A stretch of 24,223 nucleotides of DNA from CAYTLQ01 sp964438715 (GCA_964438715.1 CAYTLQ010000192.1:1-24223); one strand, 5' to 3'. Counted from the stretch's first letter, positions 8,544-17,728 are shown. The notes: generated by a model not told the origin, from the sequence alone. Numbers and translations are program-made.

Positions 8544-9689
8544 ATGCAACAAAAAGTATTTGCTGATTCTGCAATAAAATTCTTCATCATAACAATGGGA
8601 CTTATTCTCATTGGATTTGTCCTACGCGAAATGCAAAGTGTGTTTGTGCCTTTTGCGATTGCGTATTTCCTTTATTTTCTTTTTGCGCCCCTGAACGACT
8701 GGTTGTATGACAGAAAAGTACCCTTAGTTCTTATTATTCTTCTCGATATAATAATAATCGTATTTCTTGGTATTGGGATTACGCGAATTCTTCTTGAGTC
8801 GATATTTCAGTTTGCAAATGATCTTGATGCCTATTTTTCTAAACTCAATCAGGTAGTCCGTCAGTTTTCAGCATCAGTCGGCATTAAAGATCCCTACTTT
8901 AAATCATTTTCCATACAGAAAATAATTGCGCGAATAGATTATAAAGAACTTGCAGGTGGGGCATTTAATTCGGTATTTAGTCTTGTTGGTGCAGGACTTC
9001 TCATTCTGTTTTTCTTTGCGTTTATCACCGGTGGCCACCACGCCGTCTATATAGCATTTAAACGCTGGTACACACCCGATTCTGAAGAAGAAGAGATTAC
9101 CCGGAGTAGAAATTACCTGACGCAGGAACTTATAACAGAGGAGAATGAAAAAGAAAATAATCCTCCGGTTATTCACAAATCCCGTTCAGAGGTTGAACTG
9201 GAATCAACTGTTAAGGCAATAAGTCAGCAAATTCAGAAATATATCATCACTAAAATAGCATTAAACTTATTAGCCGGAATAGCTGTTGGTATGCTCATGT
9301 GGCCGCTCGATGTTGATTTCCCTGTTATATGGGGAATATTTACTTTCTTCCTTAATTTCATTCCTACTATCGGCTCTGCTATTGCGTTGATATTGCCGGC
9401 TCTGATGGCGTTGATACAGCATGAAACGATCGGATACGCTTTACTGGTTGCTTCAGTTATGGCTCTTGTGCAAACGCTCTTCTTTAATGTGTTTGAGCCT
9501 ATGGTTATCGGTAAACGACTGAACATTAATCCTATTGTAATTCTGCTCTCTGTACTAATCTGGGGCTACATCTGGGGTATTGTGGGAATGCTTCTTGCCG
9601 TTCCACTCACCGCAATTATTAAAATTATTATTTCTAATTCCAAAAACCGGAACATTCGCTTGTTTGTTGATCTGATGAGTCAGGATTAA
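8544..9689 (+). CDS. AI-2E/PerM-family membrane protein
   Basis: This 381-residue protein belongs to the AI-2E transporter family (formerly UPF0118; PerM, TqsA, YdiK). It has the usual plan: N-terminal helices with VFVPFAIAYFLYFLFAPL, a soluble central part, and C-terminal helices with VDFPVIWGIFTFFLNFIPT, INPIVILLSVLIWGYIWG and MLLAVPLTAIIKI, the best conserved blocks of the family. Members export autoinducer-2 or act as Na+/H+ antiporters or other permeases; substrate cannot be inferred here. Between the helices at about 155 and 240 there is a charged Glu/Lys-rich stretch (EEEEITRSRN, then ITEENEKENN) longer than in many relatives. It follows the DUF2723 gene by 12 bases and is probably the last gene of the run begun at 3128. 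No convincing terminator follows. Confidence 0.88.
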   Translation: MQQKVFADSAIKFFIITMGLILIGFVLREMQSVFVPFAIAYFLYFLFAPLNDWLYDRKVPLVLIILLDIIIIVFLGIGITRILLESIFQFANDLDAYFSKLNQVVRQFSASVGIKDPYFKSFSIQKIIARIDYKELAGGAFNSVFSLVGAGLLILFFFAFITGGHHAVYIAFKRWYTPDSEEEEITRSRNYLTQELITEENEKENNPPVIHKSRSEVELESTVKAISQQIQKYIITKIALNLLAGIAVGMLMWPLDVDFPVIWGIFTFFLNFIPTIGSAIALILPALMALIQHETIGYALLVASVMALVQTLFFNVFEPMVIGKRLNINPIVILLSVLIWGYIWGIVGMLLAVPLTAIIKIIISNSKNRNIRLFVDLMSQD

Positions 9690-9806
9690 TCATCTCAAAA
9701 TATACTCCACCAACTACTGTTTTAAAGGGTTTAGTCTATAATTATACCTTTCTTTTATAACCCCCTTTTATAATATTACTTATTATTCTAAAAATATATC
9801 CGGTTT

Positions 9807-12371
9807 ATGAAAAAACAATTTTTCTTTTCTCTTCTTATTCTTTTGCCGGGAGTTTTATTCTTTTTATCAGTCTCTTCTCCAATAAATTCCGATAAAAAAT
9901 ACTATCCGGGAGACTGGTTTCATTTACAAAGAGCTTATCCTGCGAATGACATCCCTGTAGAAAAATATCATCGTGCACTTAAATCAAAAGCCTTGATGCA
10001 GAAAAACCTTACTGCTAAAATACAAAGACAATGGCAGCAAGTGGGACCCAAAAATGTAGGTGGTCGTGTTACTGCGCTTGCTGTTAACCCTAATAACCCT
10101 GATATTATAATTGCAGGCGCTGCTGCCGGAGGAATCTTTAAAACAACAAATGGAGGTATAACCTGGTCGCCAAAAACCGATTTTATGCTCTCACTTTCAA
10201 TCGGAGCACTCCGGATGGATCCAAACAATTCGCAAATAATCTATTGCGGCACCGGAGAGGCGAATATCAGTACAGATTCCTATGCGGGCATCGGCATGCT
10301 TAAATCTACCGATGGAGGAGATACATGGTTTCATAGCGGCCTTGAAAACTCGCGCCATATTGCAGAAATAGAAGTTCACCCGCTTAATTCAAATATTATA
10401 TATGTTGCCGTTTCCGGCGGATTATATTCCAAAGGACCGGACAGAGGAATATATAAATCAACCGATGCAGGTGCAACATGGACAAAATCTCTTTACATAA
10501 ACGATTCTACAAGCGCCATCGATGTCGCCATTGATCCTATCGATCCGCAGAGAGTTTATGCCGCAATGTGGGAACGCCTTCGGGGACCTACTTTCAGGAA
10601 AGCCGCCGGTATTAGTACCGGTATATTTCTTTCAACCGACGGCGGAATTTCCTGGAACAGATTAGCAAATGGTTTACCGGCACAATCGGCTTCAACCGGA
10701 AGAATAAGTATTGCGGTCGCGCCTTCTAATCCTTCAGTACTTTATGCTCTCTTAAAGGATGCCGGTGTTCCAAATGGTTCATCTAACACATTCGGAAGTT
10801 TTTATAAGTCCACAAATAAAGGGCAGTCCTGGACCTTAATGCCTTCCGGAATATTGCCCGGAGAGTTTTCTTCGTTTGGATGGTATTTTGGCTGTCTGGA
10901 AGTTGACCCGATAGATGCCAATAAAGTATATATCGGTGAGATTGATTTTCTGCGTTCCACAGATGGCGGTAACACATGGAGCAATATTACCAATTCTTAT
11001 TCGGGTACATTCGATCAGCAACATCCCGACCAACATGCATTATGGATTAATCCTGCAAATAGCGCTCATCTGATTTGCGGTAATGATGGCGGTGTTTTTA
11101 TCTCTTTCGATAATGGTTCTACATGGTCAAAAGCATACGATTTACCAATCTCACAATTCTACTCATCCGGTATTGATTACCAGATTCCATCAAGAGTTTA
11201 TGGTGGCACACAAGATAATGGAACGCTTGGTGTACAGGATGGGAATCCTGATAATTGGCTGTATCTTTATGGCGGTGACGGATTTTTTACTCAGGTTGAT
11301 TATACAAACTCAAATATTATTTATGCTGAATCGCAATTTGGAGGAATTAGCAGAAGTACTGATGCAGGTGTAAATTTTCAATCAATTACGAGTGGCATAG
11401 ATTTTACCCGAACCAATTGGTCAACACCTTACATACTCGATCCTTTCAATCCCTCGATACTTTATCTTGGTACTTATAAACTGCACAAATCAACAAACCG
11501 AGGTACTCTTTGGAGTGCAATTAGCGGCGACCTTACACGGGGAGCAAATGGCAGGCTCGGTACTATCACAGCGATTGCCGCCGGAAGGGCACAGGATACA
11601 TCAAAGAGAGTTTTATATGTTGCAACCGATGACGCAAAACTTTCTGTTTCAACAAATTCCGGTCAAAATTGGATTGACAGGACGGGAACACTACCGCGAC
11701 GCTATATGACTGATGTTGTTGTTGATCTCCGAAATTCGGCTGTTGCTTATGTTACCCTCAGTGGCTACAATCTGGATGAGACTAATCCACACATATTTAA
11801 AACAACCGATTATGGTCTTAATTGGATAGACATAAGCGGTAATTTGCCTGATGTACCGGTAAATTCTTTTATAATAGATTATGACTACGATTCGGTGTTT
11901 TATGTCGGTACCGATGCAGGAGTATTTTATACAGTCGATGCCGGAGTTAACTGGATGCCTCTTGGGATTGGCTTACCGAACTCACCGGTGTTTGATCTTA
12001 ACTTTCACGCTCCTTCAAGAGTGCTTTATGCGGCAACGCATGGCAGATCTATTTTCGTAGTGAATGTTGATAACATTACCGGAGTTGAAGAATACCGGTC
12101 GCAACCGGCAAGTTTTTCTCTTGAACAGAATTACCCTAATCCGTTTAATCCAGTAACAAAGATTGCATTTCATCTCAGCTCTCCTTCTGAGGTTTCGTTG
12201 ATTGTGTATGATGTAAATGGTACTGAAGTAAAGCGACTTGCTGAGGGTTTTCGTTTAATGGGTGAGCATGTAATTAACTTTAATGCTGAGGGACTGCCCT
12301 CCGGGATTTATTTTTACAGACTTACTACAGGTAAAAACTCTGTAACCAAAAAAATGGTATTAATAAAATAG
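9807..12371 (+). CDS. Secreted 12-repeat BNR/sortilin-type beta-propeller protein with type IX secretion C-terminal domain
   Basis: The 854-residue protein is predicted to be secreted or surface-attached. The N-terminus MKKQFFFSLLILLPGVLFFL is a signal peptide. I count 12 Asp-box-like repeats of the S/T-T-D/N-x-G-x-x-W type: KTTNGGITW, KSTDGGDTW, KSTDAGATW, LSTDGGISW, KSTNKGQSW, RSTDGGNTW, ISFDNGSTW, RSTDAGVNF, KSTNRGTLW, VSTNSGQNW, KTTDYGLNW and YTVDAGVNW. This suggests one large or two ordinary propellers, as in Vps10/sortilin-like glycosidase-fold proteins. The last ~85 residues form a type A Por-secretion sorting domain, starting SLEQNYPNPFNPVTKI and ending GIYFYRL...KKMVLIK, which directs export through the outer membrane and is normally cleaved. 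The binding target or enzymatic activity is unknown. It is a single transcription unit, 117 bases after the permease gene, with ATG at 9807 right before the signal peptide. Confidence 0.9.
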   Translation: MKKQFFFSLLILLPGVLFFLSVSSPINSDKKYYPGDWFHLQRAYPANDIPVEKYHRALKSKALMQKNLTAKIQRQWQQVGPKNVGGRVTALAVNPNNPDIIIAGAAAGGIFKTTNGGITWSPKTDFMLSLSIGALRMDPNNSQIIYCGTGEANISTDSYAGIGMLKSTDGGDTWFHSGLENSRHIAEIEVHPLNSNIIYVAVSGGLYSKGPDRGIYKSTDAGATWTKSLYINDSTSAIDVAIDPIDPQRVYAAMWERLRGPTFRKAAGISTGIFLSTDGGISWNRLANGLPAQSASTGRISIAVAPSNPSVLYALLKDAGVPNGSSNTFGSFYKSTNKGQSWTLMPSGILPGEFSSFGWYFGCLEVDPIDANKVYIGEIDFLRSTDGGNTWSNITNSYSGTFDQQHPDQHALWINPANSAHLICGNDGGVFISFDNGSTWSKAYDLPISQFYSSGIDYQIPSRVYGGTQDNGTLGVQDGNPDNWLYLYGGDGFFTQVDYTNSNIIYAESQFGGISRSTDAGVNFQSITSGIDFTRTNWSTPYILDPFNPSILYLGTYKLHKSTNRGTLWSAISGDLTRGANGRLGTITAIAAGRAQDTSKRVLYVATDDAKLSVSTNSGQNWIDRTGTLPRRYMTDVVVDLRNSAVAYVTLSGYNLDETNPHIFKTTDYGLNWIDISGNLPDVPVNSFIIDYDYDSVFYVGTDAGVFYTVDAGVNWMPLGIGLPNSPVFDLNFHAPSRVLYAATHGRSIFVVNVDNITGVEEYRSQPASFSLEQNYPNPFNPVTKIAFHLSSPSEVSLIVYDVNGTEVKRLAEGFRLMGEHVINFNAEGLPSGIYFYRLTTGKNSVTKKMVLIK

Positions 12372-12380
12372 CTTTTTTGA

Positions 12381-12420
12381 AGCAGGAGTCCGGTTTTTGC
12401 CAAACCGCTCTCCCTGAGCT
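12381..12420 (+). terminator. Imperfect hairpin after the propeller gene, possible terminator
   Basis: Ten bases after the stop codon a perfect 6-bp stem CGGTTT/AAACCG (12391-12396 with 12402-12407, loop TTGCC) sits inside an imperfect outer stem made by GCAGGAG and CTCCCTGAGC. The U-run after it is weak (GTATTTAC), so rho-independent function is uncertain. Confidence 0.35.
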
Positions 12421-12529
12421 GTATTTACAAATTATTTTAATGATGCGCAAGAATTATATTTTCTTCGTGCACTTTCATCATAAAAAATTAGAAAGTATTT
12501 TTACTTAGCATATTTTAGGATTTAATTTT

Positions 12530-12796
12530 ATGGCAACTTTACCTCCTCCATTTGTAAAAGAATTTCCTGCCGATTCGCTGGAAAAACAGGTCTATTCACT
12601 AGTGGAGAGCCTGAAGGAATATATCCCTATACCTAATGACAGGTATCGGCTAAGTTTCAGTCTCTTTAAATATCTTAATGGTGAAGGAGATGTTCCTGCT
12701 GTCTCTGTAAAGCATGCAAAACTTACTCTTCAGGGAATTACCGAAGAAGACCTTGCGGCAAAATTGGACGAAGCTCTAAAGTCTATCAAAAAGTAA
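12530..12796 (+). CDS. Small hypothetical protein, 88 residues, upstream of dnaE
   Basis: I do not recognise this family. The 88-residue product has a Pro-rich start (MATLPPPF), a middle helix-like segment SLEKQVYSLVESLKEYI, a conserved-looking Arg/Phe-rich piece RYRLSFSLFKYLNGEG, and an acidic-to-basic amphipathic C-terminal helix ITEEDLAAKLDEALKSIKK. No signal peptide, membrane segment or cysteine is present, so it is likely cytoplasmic. Codon use and composition resemble the neighbours. A weak purine stretch (AGGAT) lies about ten bases before the ATG at 12530. It precedes dnaE by 132 bases, a gap with no clear terminator, so the two could share a transcript. That it is a real gene rests on its length, the reasonable composition and the absence of any overlapping gene. 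Confidence 0.6.
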   Translation: MATLPPPFVKEFPADSLEKQVYSLVESLKEYIPIPNDRYRLSFSLFKYLNGEGDVPAVSVKHAKLTLQGITEEDLAAKLDEALKSIKK

Positions 12797-12928
12797 ATTC
12801 ATTAGTTTTTCTTTCTTACCAGCGTGCACAAAAGCCGGGGGAGTCTGGAATTTGATTGCATGTAATTTCTTTTCACGGGTTGCTTAATACCCGGTATCCG
12901 TATTAATCGAGAATTATTTTATAATTTT

Positions 12929-15900
12929 ATGCCTGAATTTATTCATCTACACAACCACACTCACTTCAGCCTTCAGGATGGAGCCTGCACCGTTGAGGGT
13001 TTAGTTGAGGCGGCAAAAAAAAACGGTATGAGCGCTGTCGCATTAACCGACCACGGTGTACTCTACGGCGTTCCGGAATTTTACCGAAAGGCTACCGATA
13101 AAGGAATTAAACCCATCATCGGGATGGAAGCTTATATTGTGCTTGATGGCACCCGCCATGACAGGGGGAAAAATGAAACTCTCAACCGAAAAAGAAAAAA
13201 CTATTATCATCTGATACTCCTTGCAAAAAATATGCAGGGCTATAAAAACCTGATTAAACTCTCAACTATCGGATTTCGGGAAGGATATTATTATCGCCCG
13301 CGGATTGATATTGAATCTCTAGAAAAACATCGAGATGGGTTGATTTGCAGTTCTGCATGCCTTGGCGGTATTGTCTCGTATTTTCTTGCCGAAAACGATT
13401 TCGAACGAGCACGATCTGTTACAAGACAATTTAAGGAACTGTTTGCAGAAGATTTTTATCTGGAAATTCAGGACCATGGAATCGATCGCGATGCCGCTGT
13501 GCTTCAGGGCGTACCAAAACTGGCAAAGGAGTTTAATATTAAAATTCTAGCGACGAACGATTGTCATTACATTAATAAAGAAGATGCAATTGCACACAAC
13601 ATTTTACAATTGTTTTCCGATAAATCGGCAGATACTGATTACACAAAACTAAAATATGGCACAGACCAGATTTACTTCAAATCATCTGAAGAAATGGCAA
13701 AACTTTTTAGGCAATTTCCTGATGCTATTGAGAATACTCTTGAGGTTGCTTCAAAGATTAATCTGGAATTTAAAAATAAAGAATATCACTTCCCTGTATT
13801 TCCTATTCCCCCTGAATCAAAATCAACAACACTTGAAGAATATCTCGATGAACTTGCAACCGAACGCCTGAAGAAACGATATAAAGAAATTACTCCGGAA
13901 ATTCAAATGCGTTTCGATTTTGAGTTAAAAACAATTAAAGAGATGGGTTTTGCAGGGTATTTCCTCGTTGTGCAGGATTTCATAAATCATGCAAAAAATA
14001 ACAAAATCCCTGTTGGTCCCGGGAGAGGAAGCGCTGCCGGTTCTCTGGTTGCTTATGTACTGGGTATTACAAATGTTGACCCATTACAATACGGTCTGTT
14101 GTTCGAGCGGTTTCTTAATCCTGCACGCAAATCAATGCCGGATATTGATGTGGATTTTGCCGACGACGAACGCGGAAAAGTTATTGAATATGTTAAATCG
14201 AAATATGGGGCAGACTGCGTTGCTCAGATCGTTACTTTTAACCGCCTTGCTTCAAAACAAGTTCTGCGTGATGTTGCCCGTGTACTGAAAATTCCAATTC
14301 CAACTGTTAATAAAATTACAAAATATATTCCTTCGGTATTTGGCAAAGTAGCAACCATTGACGAAGCATTAAATAAAGTACCCGAACTAAAATGGGTGCG
14401 GGACAGCAAAGATCCTATAATCATCGAGTTAATTAAAAACGCCCGTATCCTTGAAGGTATGAACCGCAATACTTCCAAACACGCCGCGGGAGTTGTCATT
14501 ACACCGGGCGAGGTGAGCAATTATGTACCTCTTTCCTCAACCACCGGGCAGGAGGATATTGTTACTCAATACAATATGAAAGAACTGGAAGATGCCGGGC
14601 TTCTGAAAATGGACTTTCTTGGGCTTCGGACTCTTACCATTATTCGTGATACAATAACTTTGGTGAAAAAAAACCACAATATTGACATAGATATAGATGC
14701 AATACCTGTTGACGACGAAAAAACTTTTCAACTTTTCTGGAAGGGGCAAACCACAGGTATTTTTCAGTTTGAATCCGGCCAAATGAGGGAATATCTGAAG
14801 CGGCTTAAACCTACATCCATAAGCGATCTCGCGGCAATGAATGCGCTATACCGCCCCGGTCCAATGGACTATATTAACGAATTCATTGATAGAAAGTTCG
14901 GCAAAAAACCTATTCTTTATATCGATGCCGCACTGGAACCAATACTTAGGGAAACTTACGGAATTATTGTTTATCAGGAGCAGGTAATTCAAATAGCGAA
15001 CAAAGTTGCCGGAATGTCGCTTGCTGATGCAGATAATCTTCGGCGAGCTATGGGGAAAAAAGATGCAGCCGCAATGCAAAAGCAGGAAGAGAAATTCGTT
15101 AATGGCGCAATTGCCAATGGTCTTCCGGCAGAAAAAGCAAAAGCAATTTTTGAATCTATTGATAAGTTTGCTAATTATGGTTTTAATAAAAGTCATGCCG
15201 TTGCCTATTCAGTAGTGGCGTATCAAACCGCATATCTTAAAGCACATTATCCACCGGAGTTTATTGCAGCTAACCTCAAAAACGAAATCAGTAAAACGGA
15301 AAAAGTTTCGGTGTTTTTGGATGACTGTCGAAAACTTCACATTGATGTTTTACCACCCGACATTAATAATCCTTCCGTCTCCTTTGATGTAGAAAAGAAA
15401 AAAATAAAATTCGGGCTGGCGGCAATCAAAAATGTTGGTGAGGGTCCAATAGAAAATCTCATTAAGGCAAAGGAACAGCTAGGAAGAAAATTTACTTCAA
15501 TCTTCGATGTTTGTGCTCATGTTGATACACGCATAATGAATAAGCGTGCCCTTGAGGGATTAATACAAGCCGGCGCCTTCGACAGTATTTCCGCAAACCG
15601 AAGACAGTTATTTGAATCGGTAGAGATCGCTCTCCAATATGGAGCAAATCAGCAACAGTTACTTGAGCAGAACAAAAACAGTCTTTTTGGCGATATGGCT
15701 TCAGAGGCAGTATTGCCGGAGCCCTCTCTCCCGCCTGTTGAAGACTGGCCGGAAAATGAACGCCTTGCTAAAGAACGAGAGGTTGTCGGGTTTTACATTT
15801 CCGATCATCCACTAAAAAAATATGAAATTGAATATCAGTTTTTTACCAACCTGCATCTCGGTGAAATTTCGGAGGAAGAAGGGATTCCACAGAGGATAAA

Positions 15901-16390
15901 AGTCTGCGGCGTGATTACCGACTTTAGAACAAAAATCGATTCGAAAGGGAAGACAATGGCATTTTTTTCTCTCGATGACCTCTCAGGGAGTTGTGAATGC
16001 CTGATGTTCGGCAGTGCTTATGAAAAAACAGGTAACCTCCTGAGCGTTGGCTCGGTAGTGTATGTAACCGGTGAGGCAGAAAGTACAGGCGATTCTGTTA
16101 AACTGCATATTGATGAAGTTATCCCCATTGAGAAAGTCCGCGAACAACTTACAAAATACATTAAAATTATTGTCGATGAGTCGAGACATGATCGCTCGAC
16201 AATAATACAGTTGAAAGACCTGCTGATAAAACACAAAGGAAAATTTCCGGTATTTCTCGAGGTTATTGGTAACGGTTCCGGTTCAGTTATCTATAGACTT
16301 AATGATTTTTCCGTGAAAACCACCAATACTGCAATAAAAGAAATTACCAAATTATTAGGCGAGGATACTGTAAGCCTGATACCGAAATAG
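12929..16390 (+). CDS. dnaE: DNA polymerase III alpha subunit
   Basis: This is the replicative polymerase subunit that extends DNA at the fork. Its length of 1153 is nearly the same as the E. coli protein (1160). Domains in order: a PHP domain at the N-terminus with HLHNHTHFSLQDG (H8, H10), TDHG (D41, H42), Glu67 and a later NDCHY, suggesting most metal ligands are kept; the polymerase palm and fingers with GPGRGSAAGSL, catalytic Asp405 and Asp407 in PDIDVDFAD, and Asp562 in KMDFLGLRTL; the active-site block GIFQFESGQM; a helix-hairpin-helix region; NKNSLFGD near residues 913-921, which looks like a beta-clamp binding motif; and an OB fold from about 988 to 1055. The start ATG at 12929 begins directly before the PHP motif as in the family. 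It ends 5 bases before a convergent gene, with no hairpin. Confidence 0.98.
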   Translation: MPEFIHLHNHTHFSLQDGACTVEGLVEAAKKNGMSAVALTDHGVLYGVPEFYRKATDKGIKPIIGMEAYIVLDGTRHDRGKNETLNRKRKNYYHLILLAKNMQGYKNLIKLSTIGFREGYYYRPRIDIESLEKHRDGLICSSACLGGIVSYFLAENDFERARSVTRQFKELFAEDFYLEIQDHGIDRDAAVLQGVPKLAKEFNIKILATNDCHYINKEDAIAHNILQLFSDKSADTDYTKLKYGTDQIYFKSSEEMAKLFRQFPDAIENTLEVASKINLEFKNKEYHFPVFPIPPESKSTTLEEYLDELATERLKKRYKEITPEIQMRFDFELKTIKEMGFAGYFLVVQDFINHAKNNKIPVGPGRGSAAGSLVAYVLGITNVDPLQYGLLFERFLNPARKSMPDIDVDFADDERGKVIEYVKSKYGADCVAQIVTFNRLASKQVLRDVARVLKIPIPTVNKITKYIPSVFGKVATIDEALNKVPELKWVRDSKDPIIIELIKNARILEGMNRNTSKHAAGVVITPGEVSNYVPLSSTTGQEDIVTQYNMKELEDAGLLKMDFLGLRTLTIIRDTITLVKKNHNIDIDIDAIPVDDEKTFQLFWKGQTTGIFQFESGQMREYLKRLKPTSISDLAAMNALYRPGPMDYINEFIDRKFGKKPILYIDAALEPILRETYGIIVYQEQVIQIANKVAGMSLADADNLRRAMGKKDAAAMQKQEEKFVNGAIANGLPAEKAKAIFESIDKFANYGFNKSHAVAYSVVAYQTAYLKAHYPPEFIAANLKNEISKTEKVSVFLDDCRKLHIDVLPPDINNPSVSFDVEKKKIKFGLAAIKNVGEGPIENLIKAKEQLGRKFTSIFDVCAHVDTRIMNKRALEGLIQAGAFDSISANRRQLFESVEIALQYGANQQQLLEQNKNSLFGDMASEAVLPEPSLPPVEDWPENERLAKEREVVGFYISDHPLKKYEIEYQFFTNLHLGEISEEEGIPQRIKVCGVITDFRTKIDSKGKTMAFFSLDDLSGSCECLMFGSAYEKTGNLLSVGSVVYVTGEAESTGDSVKLHIDEVIPIEKVREQLTKYIKIIVDESRHDRSTIIQLKDLLIKHKGKFPVFLEVIGNGSGSVIYRLNDFSVKTTNTAIKEITKLLGEDTVSLIPK

Positions 16391-16395
16391 TACTA

Positions 16396-16737
16396 TTATT
16401 CTTCGTCTTCTGAAACAGTCAATTTGCCGGGTTTAGGTTCCCAGCCCAAGCCTTCACAGGGAAGATATTGTTCCGTAGGGTGCTCATCGAGTCTGGTGCA
16501 AAGGATCGCAGTTTTTTCAAAATGTTTGCAAGTTGAACATAGTGTAGAAGTAATAATAGGTTTATTGTTTTCCTGAAACTGTCGATATTTAACAATCGCC
16601 GGATAGATGACAATACCATAAATACCAAAAATCGCCATAGGCCACCATATTTTGTAATCAAAGTATGGTTTAGCAAACCAGGTTATCAGGATAAATATCG
16701 CAGCTCTGATTATCGTCCAGAATACTATATCACCCAT
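16396..16737 (-). CDS. Small membrane protein with two helices and four cysteines
   Basis: I do not recognise this 113-residue protein. Two hydrophobic segments (about 5-21 and 33-50) form a hairpin at the N-terminus. The soluble C-terminal part has cysteines at 67, 70, 80 and 94 (spacing C-x2-C-x9-C-x13-C) in STLCSTCKHFEKTAILC and YLPCEG, a pattern suited to a zinc site or disulfides. The tail is acidic (SEDEE). The two helices joined by a short loop suggest both termini lie on the same side, probably the cytoplasm, where a metal site would be more likely than disulfides; this is inference. It converges on dnaE with 5 bases between the stop codons. Its upstream region is shared divergently with the barrel gene. 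Confidence 0.62.
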   Translation of the reverse strand: MGDIVFWTIIRAAIFILITWFAKPYFDYKIWWPMAIFGIYGIVIYPAIVKYRQFQENNKPIITSTLCSTCKHFEKTAILCTRLDEHPTEQYLPCEGLGWEPKPGKLTVSEDEE

Positions 16738-16966
16738 AAGGCAAACATACTATTTTACTCATACCTGAAAAATAATCGGCAATTCATTTTAATACAACCA
16801 CATTTCTTATTAACTATTAAAAAGAAAACGTATTCAACCGCCTATAATATCCAATAACCGTTTATCAGTAATATTACTTTCCGATAATTATTCAATGAAA
16901 AATAATATCCCTTTTATTTATTTTTCCGATGAACTAATTGAGCTATTCATAGAGAAAGTTATTTAC

Positions 16967-17683
16967 ATGAAAAAAATTCTTCTGTTTCTTCTTCTGATTA
17001 GTGGTACCAACTCTTTGCTGGCACAGTCGGGCGGGGTATCATTTTCTTTGGCTTTTCCCAGAGGGGAATTTCAAAGTAATGTAAAGCAGACAGGTATCGG
17101 CGGAAATATAGAATTCTTTTTTATTAATTCATCTGATGCAGTTCCCTTTAGCTTTGGCGCAAATTTGGGATATATCAATTATGGTAATGAATCAAGACGA
17201 GCTCCGTTTAGCTATACAATTCCCGATGTAACCGTTGATGTAGAAAGAAGTAACAATATTGTTCAGTTCCAACTGCTCTTCAGAGTAGAAACAAAAAACA
17301 CGCTTGTTCGTCCATATTTAGATCTCTTATTTGGCGGATCTTACTTGTACACATCCACCAGTATCCGTAAAGAAGGAACAAACGAAGAAGTAACCACCTC
17401 TACAAACTTCGATGACTTTGCCTGGAATTACGGTGCAGGCGCCGGAATACTTTTTAAGGTATATGAACCTAAATCCGAAGGCGAATTATGGGGACCTCTG
17501 ATGGTTGACTTTAAAGTGCGTTTTATTGCCGGCTCAGAGGCAGAATATCTGAAAGAAGGTTCTATTCTTGTAAACACTACGAATGGAACTATCAGTTACA
17601 CCACACAAAAATCCAAAACCGATCTTCTGACAGCCAATCTTGGAGTTTTTGCATATTTCAATTCAGCAGTGTTTAATAACTAA
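16967..17683 (+). CDS. Probable outer-membrane beta-barrel protein
   Basis: An in-frame ATG exists at 16895, but the ATG at 16967 is the better start. It opens a classic signal peptide, MKKILLFLLLISGTNSLLAQ, with cleavage likely after LAQ, and is preceded by AGAGAAAG about nine bases upstream. The mature part of roughly 218 residues consists of alternating amphipathic strands rich in Gly, Phe, Tyr, Ser and Asn (GVSFSLAFPRGEF, IVQFQLLFRVE, YLDLLFGGSYLYTS, NYGAGAGILFKVYE, LMVDFKVRFIAG) and ends with a strand finishing in aromatic residues (TANLGVFAYFN). This fits an eight-to-ten-stranded porin-like family of the OmpA/OprG size class common in Bacteroidota. There is no peptidoglycan-binding domain. 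Function is unknown: it could be structural, adhesive or a small-molecule pore. A strong hairpin follows the stop. Confidence 0.72.
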   Translation: MKKILLFLLLISGTNSLLAQSGGVSFSLAFPRGEFQSNVKQTGIGGNIEFFFINSSDAVPFSFGANLGYINYGNESRRAPFSYTIPDVTVDVERSNNIVQFQLLFRVETKNTLVRPYLDLLFGGSYLYTSTSIRKEGTNEEVTTSTNFDDFAWNYGAGAGILFKVYEPKSEGELWGPLMVDFKVRFIAGSEAEYLKEGSILVNTTNGTISYTTQKSKTDLLTANLGVFAYFNSAVFNN

Positions 17684-17702
17684 TACGATTATTCTATCGA
17701 AC

Positions 17703-17728
17703 AGGGGTACCTTGTCATTGGTACCCCT
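17703..17728. terminator. Perfect 9-bp hairpin between convergent genes, likely bidirectional terminator
   Basis: AGGGGTACC (17703-17711) pairs exactly with GGTACCCCT (17720-17728) across an 8-base loop. It lies between the barrel gene and uvrB, touches the first base of the uvrB stop on the minus strand, and is followed on the plus strand by a T-rich stretch (CTGTTTTTTTAG). Confidence 0.75.

Noticed and set aside
16843..16848. TATAAT as a -10 box for the barrel gene
   Set aside because: No -35 or Bacteroidota-type partner at the right distance, and such hexamers are expected by chance in AT-rich intergenic DNA.
16895..16966. Upstream in-frame ATG extending the barrel protein by 24 residues
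   Set aside because: It would put a charged, non-signal segment ahead of a perfect signal peptide. The ATG at 16967 has a purine-rich site upstream.
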